From positions 240,491,832 through 240,555,831 of the forward strand of contig NC_090319.1 in NCBI RefSeq assembly GCF_040869045.1: a stretch of 64,000 bases of DNA, written 5' to 3'. Shown here piece after piece: positions 11,049-22,674 of this stretch (position 1 is its first letter; each line of letters starts with the position of its first letter). The notes under the pieces are model-generated. The model was not told where the DNA came from. It saw only the letters and a program-made list of their open reading frames with translations, and did not search any database. The translations under genes and the position numbers were made by a program. This DNA is from Eurosta solidaginis (Eukaryota; Arthropoda; Insecta; Diptera; Tephritidae).

Positions 11049-11469
11049 CACTCAAAAAAAAGTTATCATCAAGGCGATGCCATCTAGGCATCAATGTGCA
11101 ATTTTTGCTTATCTTTTTTTCGTCATCAATAATCTTATGTTATTGACATTTTCGAAATATTAGTTTGATACTTGTACTTGTCAAATTAATAGACTACATA
11201 CAAATGTAATGCGTTTTATAATCAATCTAGTATTAAATGTTATCATAATGAAACTAGGAAATTTATACAGGTATCATTTTGATACATTTTAAGGGCGAAA
11301 CAAATATTTTCCATGGGCAAATCAATAGTCAAGATACAAAATTTATACTTTTAATTATACTTTTTATAATATTTATCGTTGCATTGATACCACGAAAATG
11401 ATACCGTTTATAGTTTCATTTTTACACATCGGGTATTAAATTAATAGTGATACTTTTTTTTTTTGAGTG
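11049..11469. mobile_element. MITE, 421 bp, CACTCAAAAAAA ends
   Basis: Inverted ends are CACTCAAAAAAAAGTTATCA (left) and CACTCAAAAAAAAAAAGTAT (right, reversed). TAATA flanks both sides (11044-11048 and 11470-11474). It carries no coding frame. It sits inside the pseudogene, between its third exon and the next conserved piece. The internal TTGATAC/GATAC words occur in both orientations. Confidence 0.65.
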
Positions 11470-11559
11470 TAATACATCAGCCGCTTCATAAATATCAAGT
11501 CACAACAAAAATTTAAAAGAGGTCGATTTGTCCATTGCTACAGACATCACTAGGCAGAA

Positions 11560-11850
11560 GCAGTTCAAATTGGAATGAAGTCTGCGACAATTGGCAAAAA
11601 ACTTATCAGTTATGTCAGAATGGTTTAGCTGTAATGAACTAAATTGAGTTTTTAAATACTTGGCCCAAATACGCAGACGCCCGAGTGCCGGAATTGGTAA
11701 TAAACAATAAACAAATATACTTTTATAGTTACTATAATTTTACAAACTAACACAGTTATGTTTTTAGATAAAGATCGACTTTAATCTAATGTATCCTGGA
11801 AAAGATCTAATAATGTACACTAAATTGGATATATTCAGAAATAAAAATTA
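11560..11850 (+). pseudogene. Middle exons of the decayed intron-bearing gene
   Basis: The frame at 11571-11696 reads WNEVCDNWQKTYQLCQNGLA, meets one stop, then reads FLNTWPKYADARVPEL up to a GT at 11697. A 71-bp intron (GTAATA...TTTTTAG, 11697-11767) leads in phase to IKIDFNLMYPGKDLIMYTKL. The WPKY...EL-I-IDF-MYPG order matches, from memory, a widespread uncharacterised insect protein family that also carries the HHF-HYP motif found next. A frameshift follows near 11850. Confidence 0.55.
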
Positions 11851-12620
11851 CTGCAACTGAAACTCTTATCTAAAATAATTAACTTCCTCTTAAAGCCACA
11901 GTATTCATGTAATGAATTAACTGAGCTGGAAAGTTTGATTCAGGATCACCAGGCAATTTATATTAACCTATATGGTAGTTTAAAACAAATGCACCATTTT
12001 CTTGTACACTATCCCGCGGCTAAAAGAAAAAATGGGCCGTTAAAGTATATTTGGTGCATGCGGTTTGAAGCTAAACATGAAGAAGCAAAAATTTATCTTT
12101 CTAATATAATGTCAAGTGTAAATCCCCCATATTCGCTAACCATAAAATCTGGATTCAAATATTCTAAGTTTTTGCTCGACCATGAAAATTGATTTGAGCC
12201 CCGTTTTAGTTTTTAGGAATCAGAAATATTAGACTTAACAAACGAAGCGTATTTTCATAAAATAAATGAAAACCCTGGTACTCGTATTAATTTAAAAAAA
12301 GCCGAGATCATTACTGCACTGAGTTATAAAGGCACACAATACAAAAGCAATTTTTATTTAGCTACTGTTAACAATAACGTTGAGTTGTACAAAACTAAGA
12401 TGTATATTCATCAATCAAAACAATGAAATCTTCATTTTATGCTATCCGATATGTATATTTTAGCGAATATTTCCAGTCATTCGAAGTAGGCGTTAAGACT
12501 GATAAAATTGTCAACGTTGTAAATTTTTGTATAAGTATTGTACCGAACTTATACCTAATTAAAAGGCTATCAAATAAATCCGCAAGTTCATATGCAAGTA
12601 ATGATGTATGTTTTTTTTCT
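11851..12620 (+). pseudogene. C-terminal exons of the decayed gene (HHFLVHYP family)
   Basis: The frame to 12192 reads NELTELESLIQDHQAIYINL, then a SLKQMHHFLVHYP motif, GPLKYIWCMRFEAKH and PPYSLTIKSGFKYSKFL. I recognise the HHF-HYP and MR-E-KH block as the conserved C-terminal region of an uncharacterised insect family. After the acceptor TTTTTAG (12216), an exon reads SEILDLTNEAYFHKINENPG and KGTQYKSNFYLATVN to a stop near 12424. A last piece, EYFQSFEVGVKTDKIVNVVN, lies at 12466-12530 in another frame. The whole is dead: at least two nonsense codons, frameshifts and insertions. It could be an old host gene or a gene of an ancient DNA element; introns favour a non-retroposed copy. Confidence 0.55.
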
Positions 12621-12671
12621 TGGGTGTGAAGGGGAAAAATAAATAGGTTGTGGGGAATATAAAAATTAAAA

Positions 12672-12736
12672 TGGTTCAATGTTAAATTAAGTACGTTATA
12701 CCTTAATTCGAACTGTATCTAATATCTAATCTAATA
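12672..12736. repeat. Left remnant of an AT-rich MITE-like repeat split by the Helitron block
   Basis: Words such as TTCAATGTTAAATTAAGTAC and CCTTAATTCGAACTG match the style of 28755-28999 on the far side of the Helitrons and of 4335-4595. It ends with repeated TCTAATA words next to the Helitron start. Confidence 0.35.
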
Positions 12737-15700
12737 TCTAATATATATTATAAATGGCAAAGTTTGGATGTGAAGATGTTTGGATGTTTGGATGTTTGGA
12801 TGTTTGGATGTTTGTCCTGACGTTTGTCTTTGTGAATCAATCACACAAGAACGGCTGGACCGATTTGGATGAAATTTTGCACACATATAGCCAATAGTCT
12901 AGAAGGATCTACTAGCTATATATTTTTCAAAAGGGGCGTGGTCCCCGCCCCCTAGGAACAGTTATAATTTAATTATTATATTTTTTCGTCTTTGCGACTG
13001 AATCACGCCAGAATGGCTACACGGATTTTGATGAAATTTGGGACACAGACAGTAGTCTACTAGCGAAATTTTTTTCGAACATGGAAAGAGGGGTGGGGGT
13101 CCCACGACCCCTTCGAGAAATTATTTTTCATAATTTTTACACATTATAACTTTACGTATACTGGCCTTCACCAATATCACAGACTCAAGGGGTCAAATAA
13201 GTCGAGGGCTTACAAAGTAAGCAGTGACACCCTCCGCCCGCCCCCCTTTATCTCCCCCTCTGGTGTAAAATCTATAAATTGTTATAACTCAATATAAATT
13301 TTCTCCTAAATCAATAATTTTTGGTATCTGGTACATACAGAACGAGATCTAGACAATTTTGGAGGAACGATCAGTGGGCCTCTCCTCTATTCCCGCCATC
13401 CGCCCTCCATCAATTGTTTTTATTAGCACGCTTTTATTAGCTTTACCTGTATGTTTCTATGTAACTTTTTATTCGCTCCAATGCGCCTGCTGCCTTATTA
13501 ACATGGTTTTATAATTAGCTTCACCTTAGTTGTAATCCCGTAAGGGTCATATCGAGACCCTTCCGGGATCATTTCTGGATGGTTTTCGGGATCGGTCCGG
13601 GATTACGCCGGGGTAATTTCGGGACTTTTTCGGGACTATTTCGGGATCATTTTGGGAGTCTTCCGGGATCATTTCTGTATAGTTTTCGGGATCCGTCCGG
13701 GATCCCGTCGGGGTTATTTTGGGACATTTTCGGGACTATTCTGGAATCATTTCGGGACTATTTCGCGATCATTTGGGGACCCTTCCGGCATCATTTCTGG
13801 ATGTTTTTCGGGATCCGTCCGGGATCCCGTCGGGGTACTTTCGGGATCATTTGCGTACCTTCGAGAGATAAATTCTTGATGGTTTCCGGGATCATTACGG
13901 GACTTTTTCGGGGTTATTTTGGGTCGCTTTAGGCATCATTTCTGGATGGTCCTCGGGATTCGTCCGGCATCCCGTCGGGATCATTTCGAGACTTTTTCGC
14001 GACTAATACGGTATCATTCGGCATCATTTCTGGATGGTTTTCGGGATCCGTCCGGGATATCGTCGGGGTCATTTGGGGACTTTTTCGGGATCATTTGGGG
14101 GCTCTTCCGGCATCATTTCTGGATGGTTTTCGGGATCCGTCCGGGATATCGTCGGGGTCATTTGGGGACTTTTTCGGGATCATTTGGGGGCTCTTCCGGC
14201 ATCATTTCTGGATGGTTTTCGGGATCCGTCTGGGATCTCGTCGGGGTCATTTGGGGACTTTTTCGGGATCATTTGGGGCTCTTCCGGCATCATTTCTGGA
14301 TGGTTTTCGGGATCCGTCCGGGATCTCGTCGGGCTCATTTGGGGACTTTTTCGGGATCATTTGGGGGCTCTTCCGGCATCATTTCTGAATGGTTTTCGGG
14401 ATCCGTCCGGGATCTCGTCGGGGTCATTTGGGGACTTTTTCGGGATCATTTAGGGGCTCTTCCGGCATCATTTCTGGATGGTTTTCGGGATCCGTCCGGG
14501 ATCCGTCCGGGATCTCGTCGGGGTCATTCGGGGACTTTATCGGGATCATTTGGGGGCTCTTCCGGCATCATTTCTGGATGGTTTTCGGGATCCGTCCGGG
14601 ATCTCGTCGGGGTCATTTGGGGACTTTTTCGGGATCATTTTGGGGCTCTTCCGGCATCATTTCTAGCTGGTTTTCGGGATCCGTCCGGGATCCCATCGGG
14701 GTCATTTCGGGACTTTTTCGCGACTATTACGGGATCATTTGGGAACCCTTTCGGCATCATTTTTGGATGGTTTTCGGGATCAGTCCGGGATCCCATCAGG
14801 GTAATTTCGGGACTATTAGGGGATCATTTACGAACCTTTCCAGCATCATTTCTGAATAATTTTCGGGATCCGCCCGGGATGCCGACGAGGTCATTTCGGG
14901 ACTATTTCGGGATCATTTGGGGACCCTTCCGAGATCATTTCTGGATCCGTCCGGGATTTTTTGTTACTTTTCCGGGATAGTTTTTGGACCCTTCCGGGAT
15001 CATTTCTGGATCTGTGCGGGATCCCATCTGGGTCATTTCCGGACTATTTCGGGATCATTTTGGGATCCTTCCGGAATCATTTCTGTATGGTTTTCGCGAT
15101 CCGTCGTTGATTCCCTTGGAGCCATTTCGGAACTTTTTCTGGAGTATGTCGGGGTCATGTCGGGACTTTTGCGGGATCAGTTGGGAGCTCTTCCGGCATC
15201 ATTTCTGTATGGTTTTCGGGATCCGTCCGGGATCCCGTCGGGTCATTTTGGGACTTTTTCTCGACTAATACGGGATCATTTGGGGACCCTTCCGACATCA
15301 TTTCTGGATAGTTTTATTACTACCGTTTTTTACTACTAGTTTTTTACCTACCGGCATCATTTCTGGATGGTTTTCGATATCTGTCCGGGATCTCGTCGAG
15401 GTCATTTGGGGACCTTTTCGGGATCATGTGGGGCTCTTCCGGCATCATTTCTGGATGGTTTTCGGGATCCGTCCGGGATGCCGTCGGGGTCATTTCGGAA
15501 CTTTTTCGCGACTAATACGGGATCATATGGGAACCCTTTCGGCATCATTTCTGGATGGTTTTCGGGATCCGTCCGGGATCCCATCAGGGTAATTTCGGGA
15601 CTATTAGGGATCATTTGTGGACCTTTCCGGCATTATTTCTGGATAATTTTCGGTATGCGTCCGGGATGCCGACGAGGTCATTTTGGGACTATTAGGTGAG

Positions 15701-17408
15701 CATTTGAGGACCTTTCCGGCATCACTTCTGGATGGTTTTCGGTATCCGTTCAGGATCCCGTCGGAATAATTGCGGGACTTTTTCGGGATCATTTGGTGTC
15801 CCTTCCGGCATTATTTCTGGATGGTTTTTGGGATTCGTCCGGCATCCCGTCGGGGTCATTTCGGGACTATTAGGAGATGATTTGAGGACCTTTCCCGCAT
15901 CATTTCTGGATAGTTTTCGGGATCCTTTCGTGGTCCAGTCAGGGTCATTTCGGGACTTTTTCGGGATCATTTAGAGATGGCTTTCAGGATTCGTCCGGGA
16001 ACCCGTCAGGGTAATTTCTGAACTTTTTCGAGACTATTTCCGGATAATTTTGGGACCTTCCCAAGATCATTTCTGGATGGATTTCGGGATCAGTCTGGGA
16101 TGCCGTCAGGGTCATTTTGGTATTAGGTGATCATTTGAGGACCTTTCCGGCATCACTTCTGGATGGATTTCGGTATCCGATCAGGATCTCGTCGGAATCA
16201 TTGCGGAACTTTTTCGGGATCATTTGGGGTCACTCCCAAGATCATTTCTGGATGGATTTCGGGATGTGTCCGAGATCCCGTCAGGGTCATTAAGGGTGCG
16301 TTCGAGATCCCGTCAGGGTCATTTCGGGACTTCTTCGGGACTATATCGGGATCATTTCTGGATGGTTTATGGGATCCGTCAATGACCCCTTAAGGGTCAT
16401 TTCGGGACTATTAGGTGATCATTTGAGGACCTTTCCGGCATCACTTCTGGATGATTTTCGGTATCCGTTCGGGATCCCGTCGGATTCAATGCGGGACTTT
16501 TTCGGAATCATTTGGGATTTCTTCCGGCATCTTTCTGGATGGTTTTCGGGATTTGTCCGGGATCCCGTCGGGGTTATTTCGGGACCTTTTCGGGGCTAAT
16601 ACGGGATAATTTGGGGATCCTCTGGGGGTCGTTTCGTGACTTTTTCTGTATTATTTCAGCGTCATTTCGGGACCATTTTGGGATCATTTGGGGACCCTTC
16701 CGAGATCATTTCTGGATCCGTCCGGGATGCCGTAGGAGCCATTTCGGGATTTTTTGTTACTTTTCCGGGATAGTTATTGCACCCTTCCGGGATCATTTCT
16801 GGATCTGTGCGGGATCCCATCTGGGTCATTTCCGGACTATTTCGGGATCATTTTGGGATCCTTTCGGAATAATTTCTGTATGGTTTTCGCGATCCGTCGT
16901 GGATCCCCTCGGAGCCATTTCGGAAATTTTTCTGGAGTATGTCGAGATAATTTAGGGACCCTTCCTGGATATTTCCTGGATGGCTTTTGAGATCCGCCCG
17001 GGAGCCCGTCACGGTCATTTCGGAACCTTTTCGGGATCATTTTGGAACACCTTCAGGGATCATTTCTGAGTGGTTCTCTGGATACGTCTAGAATCGTGTC
17101 GCTGTCATTTCGGGTTTTTTGGGACTATTCGGGGAACTTTTGGAGACCCTTTCGGGGCATTTCTGGATGGTTTTCGGGATCCGTCCGCTATAGCGTGTTG
17201 GTCATTTCGTAGCTTTTCCTGGATAATTTCGGGATCATTTGGGATCCTATCAGGTTATCAGCTCATTTAGTTCTTTTTTTTTACTCAATTACAAAAATAA
17301 AATGCATTAGACAGAAAACAAAATTTTAAACAGATAATAAGCAGGCTAACGCGAATAGCCCATATATTTAAATTTCTCCTTGCGGACAGGGCCGCGGGTA
17401 AAGGCTAG
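12737..17408 (+). mobile_element. Helitron copy H1 (non-autonomous), first of a head-to-tail trio
   Basis: The 5' end is TCTAATATATATTATAAATG after an A at 12736. The 3' end has a GC-rich hairpin region (GCGGACAGGGCCGCGGG) and CTAG (17405-17408). About 0.8 kb of 5' unique sequence contains GGATGTTT microsatellite words and ACGGCTGGACCGATTTGGAT, typical of insect Helitrons. It is followed by a 3.7-kb minisatellite and a short 3' end. Unlike H2 and H3 it lacks the ~350-bp segment that starts CGAAACCGGTAATTCAGC before the 3' end. No Rep or helicase is encoded. The very next base opens H2. Confidence 0.75.
13545..17255 (+). repeat. 89-bp minisatellite array in Helitron H1
   Basis: About 41 monomers of roughly 89 bp. 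Successive CTGGATGG words at 14119 and 14208 are 89 apart. The monomer contains CATCATTTCTGGATGG, TTTTCGGGATCCGTCCGGGA and GGGACTTTTTCGGGATCATT. Units at 14034-14660 are nearly identical to each other (a CTCGTCGGGG variant), showing local homogenisation. Units after 14700 are more diverged. Long open frames here reflect lack of stop codons in the monomer, not genes. Confidence 0.9.
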
Positions 17409-20400
17409 TATATTATAAATGGCAAAGTTTGGATGTGAAGATGTTTGGATGTTTGGATGTTTGGATGTTTGGATGTTTGTCCAGACGTTTGTCTTTGTGA
17501 CTCAATCACGCAAGAACGGCTAAACCGATTTGGATGAAATTTTGCACACATATAGCCAATAGTCTAGAAGGATCTACTAACTATATATTTTTGAAAAGGG
17601 GTGTGGTCCCCGCCCCCTAGGAACAGTTATAATTTAATTATTATATTTTTTCGTCTTTGCGACTGAATCACGCCAGAATGGCTACACGGATTTTGATGAA
17701 ACTTGGGACACAGACAGTAGTCTACTAGCGAAATTTTTTTCGAACATGGAAAGAGGGGTGGGGGTCCCACGACCCCTTCGAGAAATTATTTTTCAATAAT
17801 TTTTACACATTATAACTTTACGTATACTGGTCTTCACCAATATCACAGACTCAAGGGGTCAAATAAGTCGAGGGCTTACAAAGTAAGCAGTGACACCCTC
17901 CGCCCGCCCCCCCCCCCTTTATCACCTCCTCTGGTGTAAAATCTATAAATTGTTATAACTCAATATAAATTTTTTTCTAAATCAATAGTTTTTGGTATCT
18001 GGTACATACAGAACGAGATCTAGACAATTTTGGAGGAACGATCAGTGGTCCTCTCCTCTACTCCCGCCATCCGCCATCCATCAATTGTTTTTATTAGCAC
18101 GCTTTTATTAGCTTTACCTGTATGTTTCTATGTAACTTTTTATTCGCTCCAATGCGCCTGCTGCCTTATTAACATGGTTTTATAATTAGCTTCACCTTAT
18201 TTGTAATCCCGTAAGGGTCATATCGAGACCCTCCGGGATCATTTCTGGATGGTTTTCGGGATCGGTCCGGGATTACGCCGGGGTAATTTCGGGACCTTTT
18301 CGGGACTATTTCGGGATCATTTTGGGACCCTTCCGGGATCATTTCTGTATAGTTTTCGGGATCCGTCCGGGATCCTGTCGGGGTTATTTTGGGACATTTT
18401 CGGGACTATTCCGGAATCATTTCGGGACTATTTCGCGATCATTTGGGGACCCTTCCGGCATCATTTCTGGATGGTTTTCGGGATCCGTCCGGGATCCCGT
18501 CTGGGTACTTTCGGGATCATTTGCGTACCTTCGAGAGATAAATTCTTGATGGTTTCGGGGATCATTACGGGACTTTTTCGGGGTCAGTTTGGGTCCTTTC
18601 CGTAATCATTCCTGGATGGTTTTAGGGATCCGTCCGGGATCCTGTCGGGGTCATTTTGGGACTTTTGCGGGATCATTTGGGGTCTCTTCCGGCATCATTT
18701 CTGGATGGTTTACGGGATCCGTCCGGGACCCTGTCGGGGTCATTTTGGGTCTTTAGCGGGATCATTTGGGGTCTCCTCCAGCATCATTTCTGGATGGTTT
18801 TCGGGATCCGTCCGGGATCCCGTCGATGTAATTTCGGGCTAATTCGGCATCATTTGGGGTACCTTCCGGTATCAATTCTAGATGGTTTTCGGGATCCGTC
18901 CGGGATCCCGTCGGAGTCATTTCGGAATTTTTTTTCGACTAATACAGGATCATTTAGGGACCTTATCGGCAGCATTTCTGGATGGTTTTCGGAATCCGTC
19001 CGCGATCCCGTCAGGGTCATTTCGGGACTATTTCGGGATAATTTGGGTACCTGCCGGCATCATTTCTGGATGGTTTTCGGTATCCGTCCGGGATCCCGTC
19101 GGTGTCATTTCGGGACCATTTGGGGTCCATTCCGGCATCATTTCTGGATGGTTTTCGGGATCCGTCCGGGATCCTGTCGGGGTCATTTTGGGACTTTTGC
19201 GGGATCATTTGGGGTCTCTTCCGGCATCATTTCTGTATGGTTTTCGGGATCCGTCCGGGATCCTGTCGGGGTCATTTTGGGACTTTTGTGGGATCATTTG
19301 GGGTCTCTTCCGGCATCATTTCTGGATGGTTTACGGGATCCGTCCGGGATCCTGTCGGGGTCATTTTGGGCCTTTTGCGGGATCATTTGGGTTCTCTTCC
19401 GGCATCATTTCTGGATGGTTTACGGGATCCGTCCGGGATCCTGTCGGGGTAATTTTGGGACTTTTGCGGGATCATTTGGGGTCTCTCCCGGCATCATTTC
19501 TGGATGGTTTTCGGGATCCGTCCGGGATCCTGTCGGGGTCATTTTGGGACTTTTGCGGGATCATTTGGGGTCTCTTCCGGCATCATTTCTGGATGGTTTA
19601 CGAGATCCGTCCGGGATCCTGTCGGGGTCATTTTGGGACTTTTGCGAGATCATTTGGGGTCTCTTCCGGCATCATTTCTGGATGGTTTACGGGATCCGTC
19701 CGGGACCCTGTCGGGGTCATTTTGGGACTTTAGCGGGATCATTTGTGGTCTCCTCCGGCATCATTTCTGGATGGTTTTCGGGATCCGTCCGGGATCCTGT
19801 CGGGGTCATTTTGGGACCTTTGCGGGATCATTTGGGGTCTCGTCCGGCATCATTTCTAGATGGTTTTCGGGATCCATCCGGGATCCCGTCGAGTCATTTC
19901 GGAACTTTTTCTCGACTAATACAGGATCATTTGGGGACCCTTTCGGCATCATTTTTGGATAGTTTCAGGGATCCGTTCGGGATCCCGACGGGGTCATATC
20001 GGGACCATTTGGGGTACCTACCGGCATCATTTCTGGATGGTTTACGGGATCCGTCCGGGGCCCTGTCGGGGTCATTTTGGGACTTTAGCGGGATCATTTG
20101 GGGTCTCCTCCGGCATCATTTCTGGATGATTTTGGGATCCGTCCGGGATTCCGTCGGCGTAATTTCGGGACTATTAGGGGGTTATTTGGGGACCTTTCCG
20201 GCATAATTTCTGGATAGTTTTAGGGATCCGTGCGAGGTCCCGACGGGGTCATATCGGGACCATTTGGGGTACCTACCGGCATCATTTCTGGTTGGTTTTC
20301 GGGATCCGTCCGGGATCCCGTCGGGATCATTTCGGGACTATTTCGGGATCATTTGGGTACCTACCTTCATCATTTCTGGATGATTTTCGGGATCCGTACG

Positions 20401-22674
20401 GGATCCCGTCGGGGTCATTTAAGGACTTTTTCGGGATCCGCCCGTGATCCCGGTGTGGTCATTTCGGGACTATTTCGGGATCATTTGGGGTACCTAGATG
20501 GATAGTTTTCGGGATTCGTCCGGGATCCCGTCTGGATCATTTCAGGACTTTTTCGGGATCATTTGGGGTATCTTCCGGCCACTTTTCTAGATGGTTTTCG
20601 GTATCCGTCCGGGATACCGTCAGGGTAATTTCGGGACTATTTGGGGATAACTTGGGAACCTTTCCGGCATCATTTCTGGATAGTTTCCAGGATCCGTCGG
20701 GAATCCCGTCAGGATCATTTCGGAACTATAAGGGGATCATTTCATTTTTCATCTTTCTTTAAGGGGATCGTTTCACCTTCCAGCATCATTTCTGTATACT
20801 TTTGGGGATCCGCCCGGGATCCCGACGGGGTCATTTCTGGTCTATTTCGGGATCATTTTGGAGTACCAACCGGCATCATTTCTGGATGGTCCGGGATCCG
20901 TCCGGGATCCCATCGGGGGAATTTCGGGAATTTTTCGGGATCATTTGGGGTCCCTTCCGGCATCATTTCTGGATCGTTTTCGGGATCCGTCCGAGATCCC
21001 GTCGGGTTTATTTTTTTACTTTTTCGGGAAAATGTCAGGGAATTTCGAGACTGTTCTTGGATCATTTGGGGATCCTTCAGGGATAATTTCTGGATGGTTT
21101 TCGGGATCCCGTCGGGGTAATTTCGGGACTTTTTCACGACTATTTCGGGGTCAGTTGCCCTTAAAGATCATTTCTGGGTGGTTTTCGGGATCCGTCCGGG
21201 ATCCCGTCAGGGTTATTTCGCGCCTTTTCGGGACTATTTCGGGATCATTTTGGGACCCTTCCGGGAAAATTTCTCTATGATTTTCGGGATCTGTTCGGGA
21301 TCCCTTCGTAGTTTTTTCGCGACTTTATCTGGGATAAATTGCGGACCCTTTAGAGATCAATTCTGGATGGTTTTCGGTATCGGTCTGGGATCCCCTCAAG
21401 GTCATTTCGGGACTTTTTCGGGACTATTTCGGAATCATTTTGGGACCCCTCCGGCATAATTTCTGGATGATTTTCGGGATCTGTCCGGGATCCCGACGGA
21501 GTTTTTTCGGGACTTTTTCCGGACTATTTCTGGATTATTTGCGGACGTTTCAGAGCTCAGTTCTGGATGATTTTCGGGATCTGTCCGGGATCCCGTCGGA
21601 GTTATTTCGGGGTAATTTTGGGACCCTTCCAGGATAATTTCTTCATGATTTTCGGGATGGGTCTGAGTTTTTCGTGACTTTCGGGACTATTTCGGGATCA
21701 TTTGCGGAACCTTCAGAGATCAATTCTGGATGGTTTGTGGACTTTTCCGGGATCATTTGGGGATCCCTCCAGAGTCATTTTTGGATGGTTTTCGGGATCC
21801 CGTCAGGGTCATTTCGGGCCTTTTTCGTGACTACTATTTCGGAATCATTTTGGGAATCCTCCGGGATAATTTCTGGGCGATTTGCGGGATTTGTCCGGGA
21901 TCCCGTCAGAGTTTTTTCGGGACTTTTTCGGACTATATCGGGATCATTTGCGGACCGTTCAGGAATCAAATCTGGATGGTTTTCGGGATCCGTCCGGGAT
22001 CCCGTCAGGGTCATTTCGGGACTTTTCGGGATTATTTTGGGACCCTTCCGGCATCATTTCTGGATAGTTTTCGAGATTTGTCCAGGATCCCGTCGGCATC
22101 ATTTCGTGACTATTTGGTGTCATTTAGGGACATTTCCGGGATCATTTTAGGTCTCTTCGAAACCGGTAATTCAGCACACATGGCCGTGGATTTACGGCAA
22201 ATTATTCGTAATTAAAATTCGGTATGTTTTATCTTTAATATATCACAGCTTTTTCGTTCTATTTTTAAATGAATCCTGTAACGAACTATTACAACTATAA
22301 TTAAAATTTTTGTAATATTTTAACCAATTAAATACCCGAAAAAGCAACACTGCTTTCATTTAAAAACTTCTTTTTGGTTTTAGCTAATTGTAGTTTCACT
22401 CTTTTGTTCTATGAGTAGTAATTCTTTCACCCCTGTCATATCAATTAATTTAACTTAGAAACAAAATGTATTTTTTTTAATTCGAAAAAAGTGTATTGTA
22501 CTATTCATGTAAGCGTGCCCATCAGCTCAGTTAGTTCTTTTTTTTTTACTGTATTAAAAAATAAAATACATTGACAGAAAAAATTTTTAAACAGACAACT
22601 TGATAAGCAGGCTAACGTGAATAGCACATATATTTTATTTTCTCCTTGCGAACGGGGCCGCGGGTAAAGGCTAG
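17409..22674 (+). mobile_element. Helitron copy H2 (non-autonomous), second of the trio
   Basis: It starts TATATTATAAATGGCAAAG immediately after the CTAG of H1 and ends GGTAAAGG-CTAG at 22674. The 5' 0.8 kb is nearly identical to that of H1. It holds a 3.9-kb 89-bp minisatellite and a 3' unique segment of about 510 bp. The last ~2 kb is almost identical to H3. No coding capacity for transposition proteins. Confidence 0.75.
18215..22165 (+). repeat. 89-bp minisatellite array in Helitron H2
   Basis: About 44 monomers. The central stretch 19100-19850 is highly homogeneous (CCTGTCGGGGTCATTTTGGG variant): CTGGATGG words at 19322, 19411 and 19500 are exactly 89 apart. One 516-codon forward frame (18656-20206) crosses the array. 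Confidence 0.9.

Noticed and set aside
18656..20206. 516-codon forward frame as a protein-coding gene
   Set aside because: It lies wholly within the 89-bp minisatellite, other frames are equally open, and its peptide merely repeats every 89 residues. No start context, splice or polyadenylation signal supports it. Kept as a finding instead.
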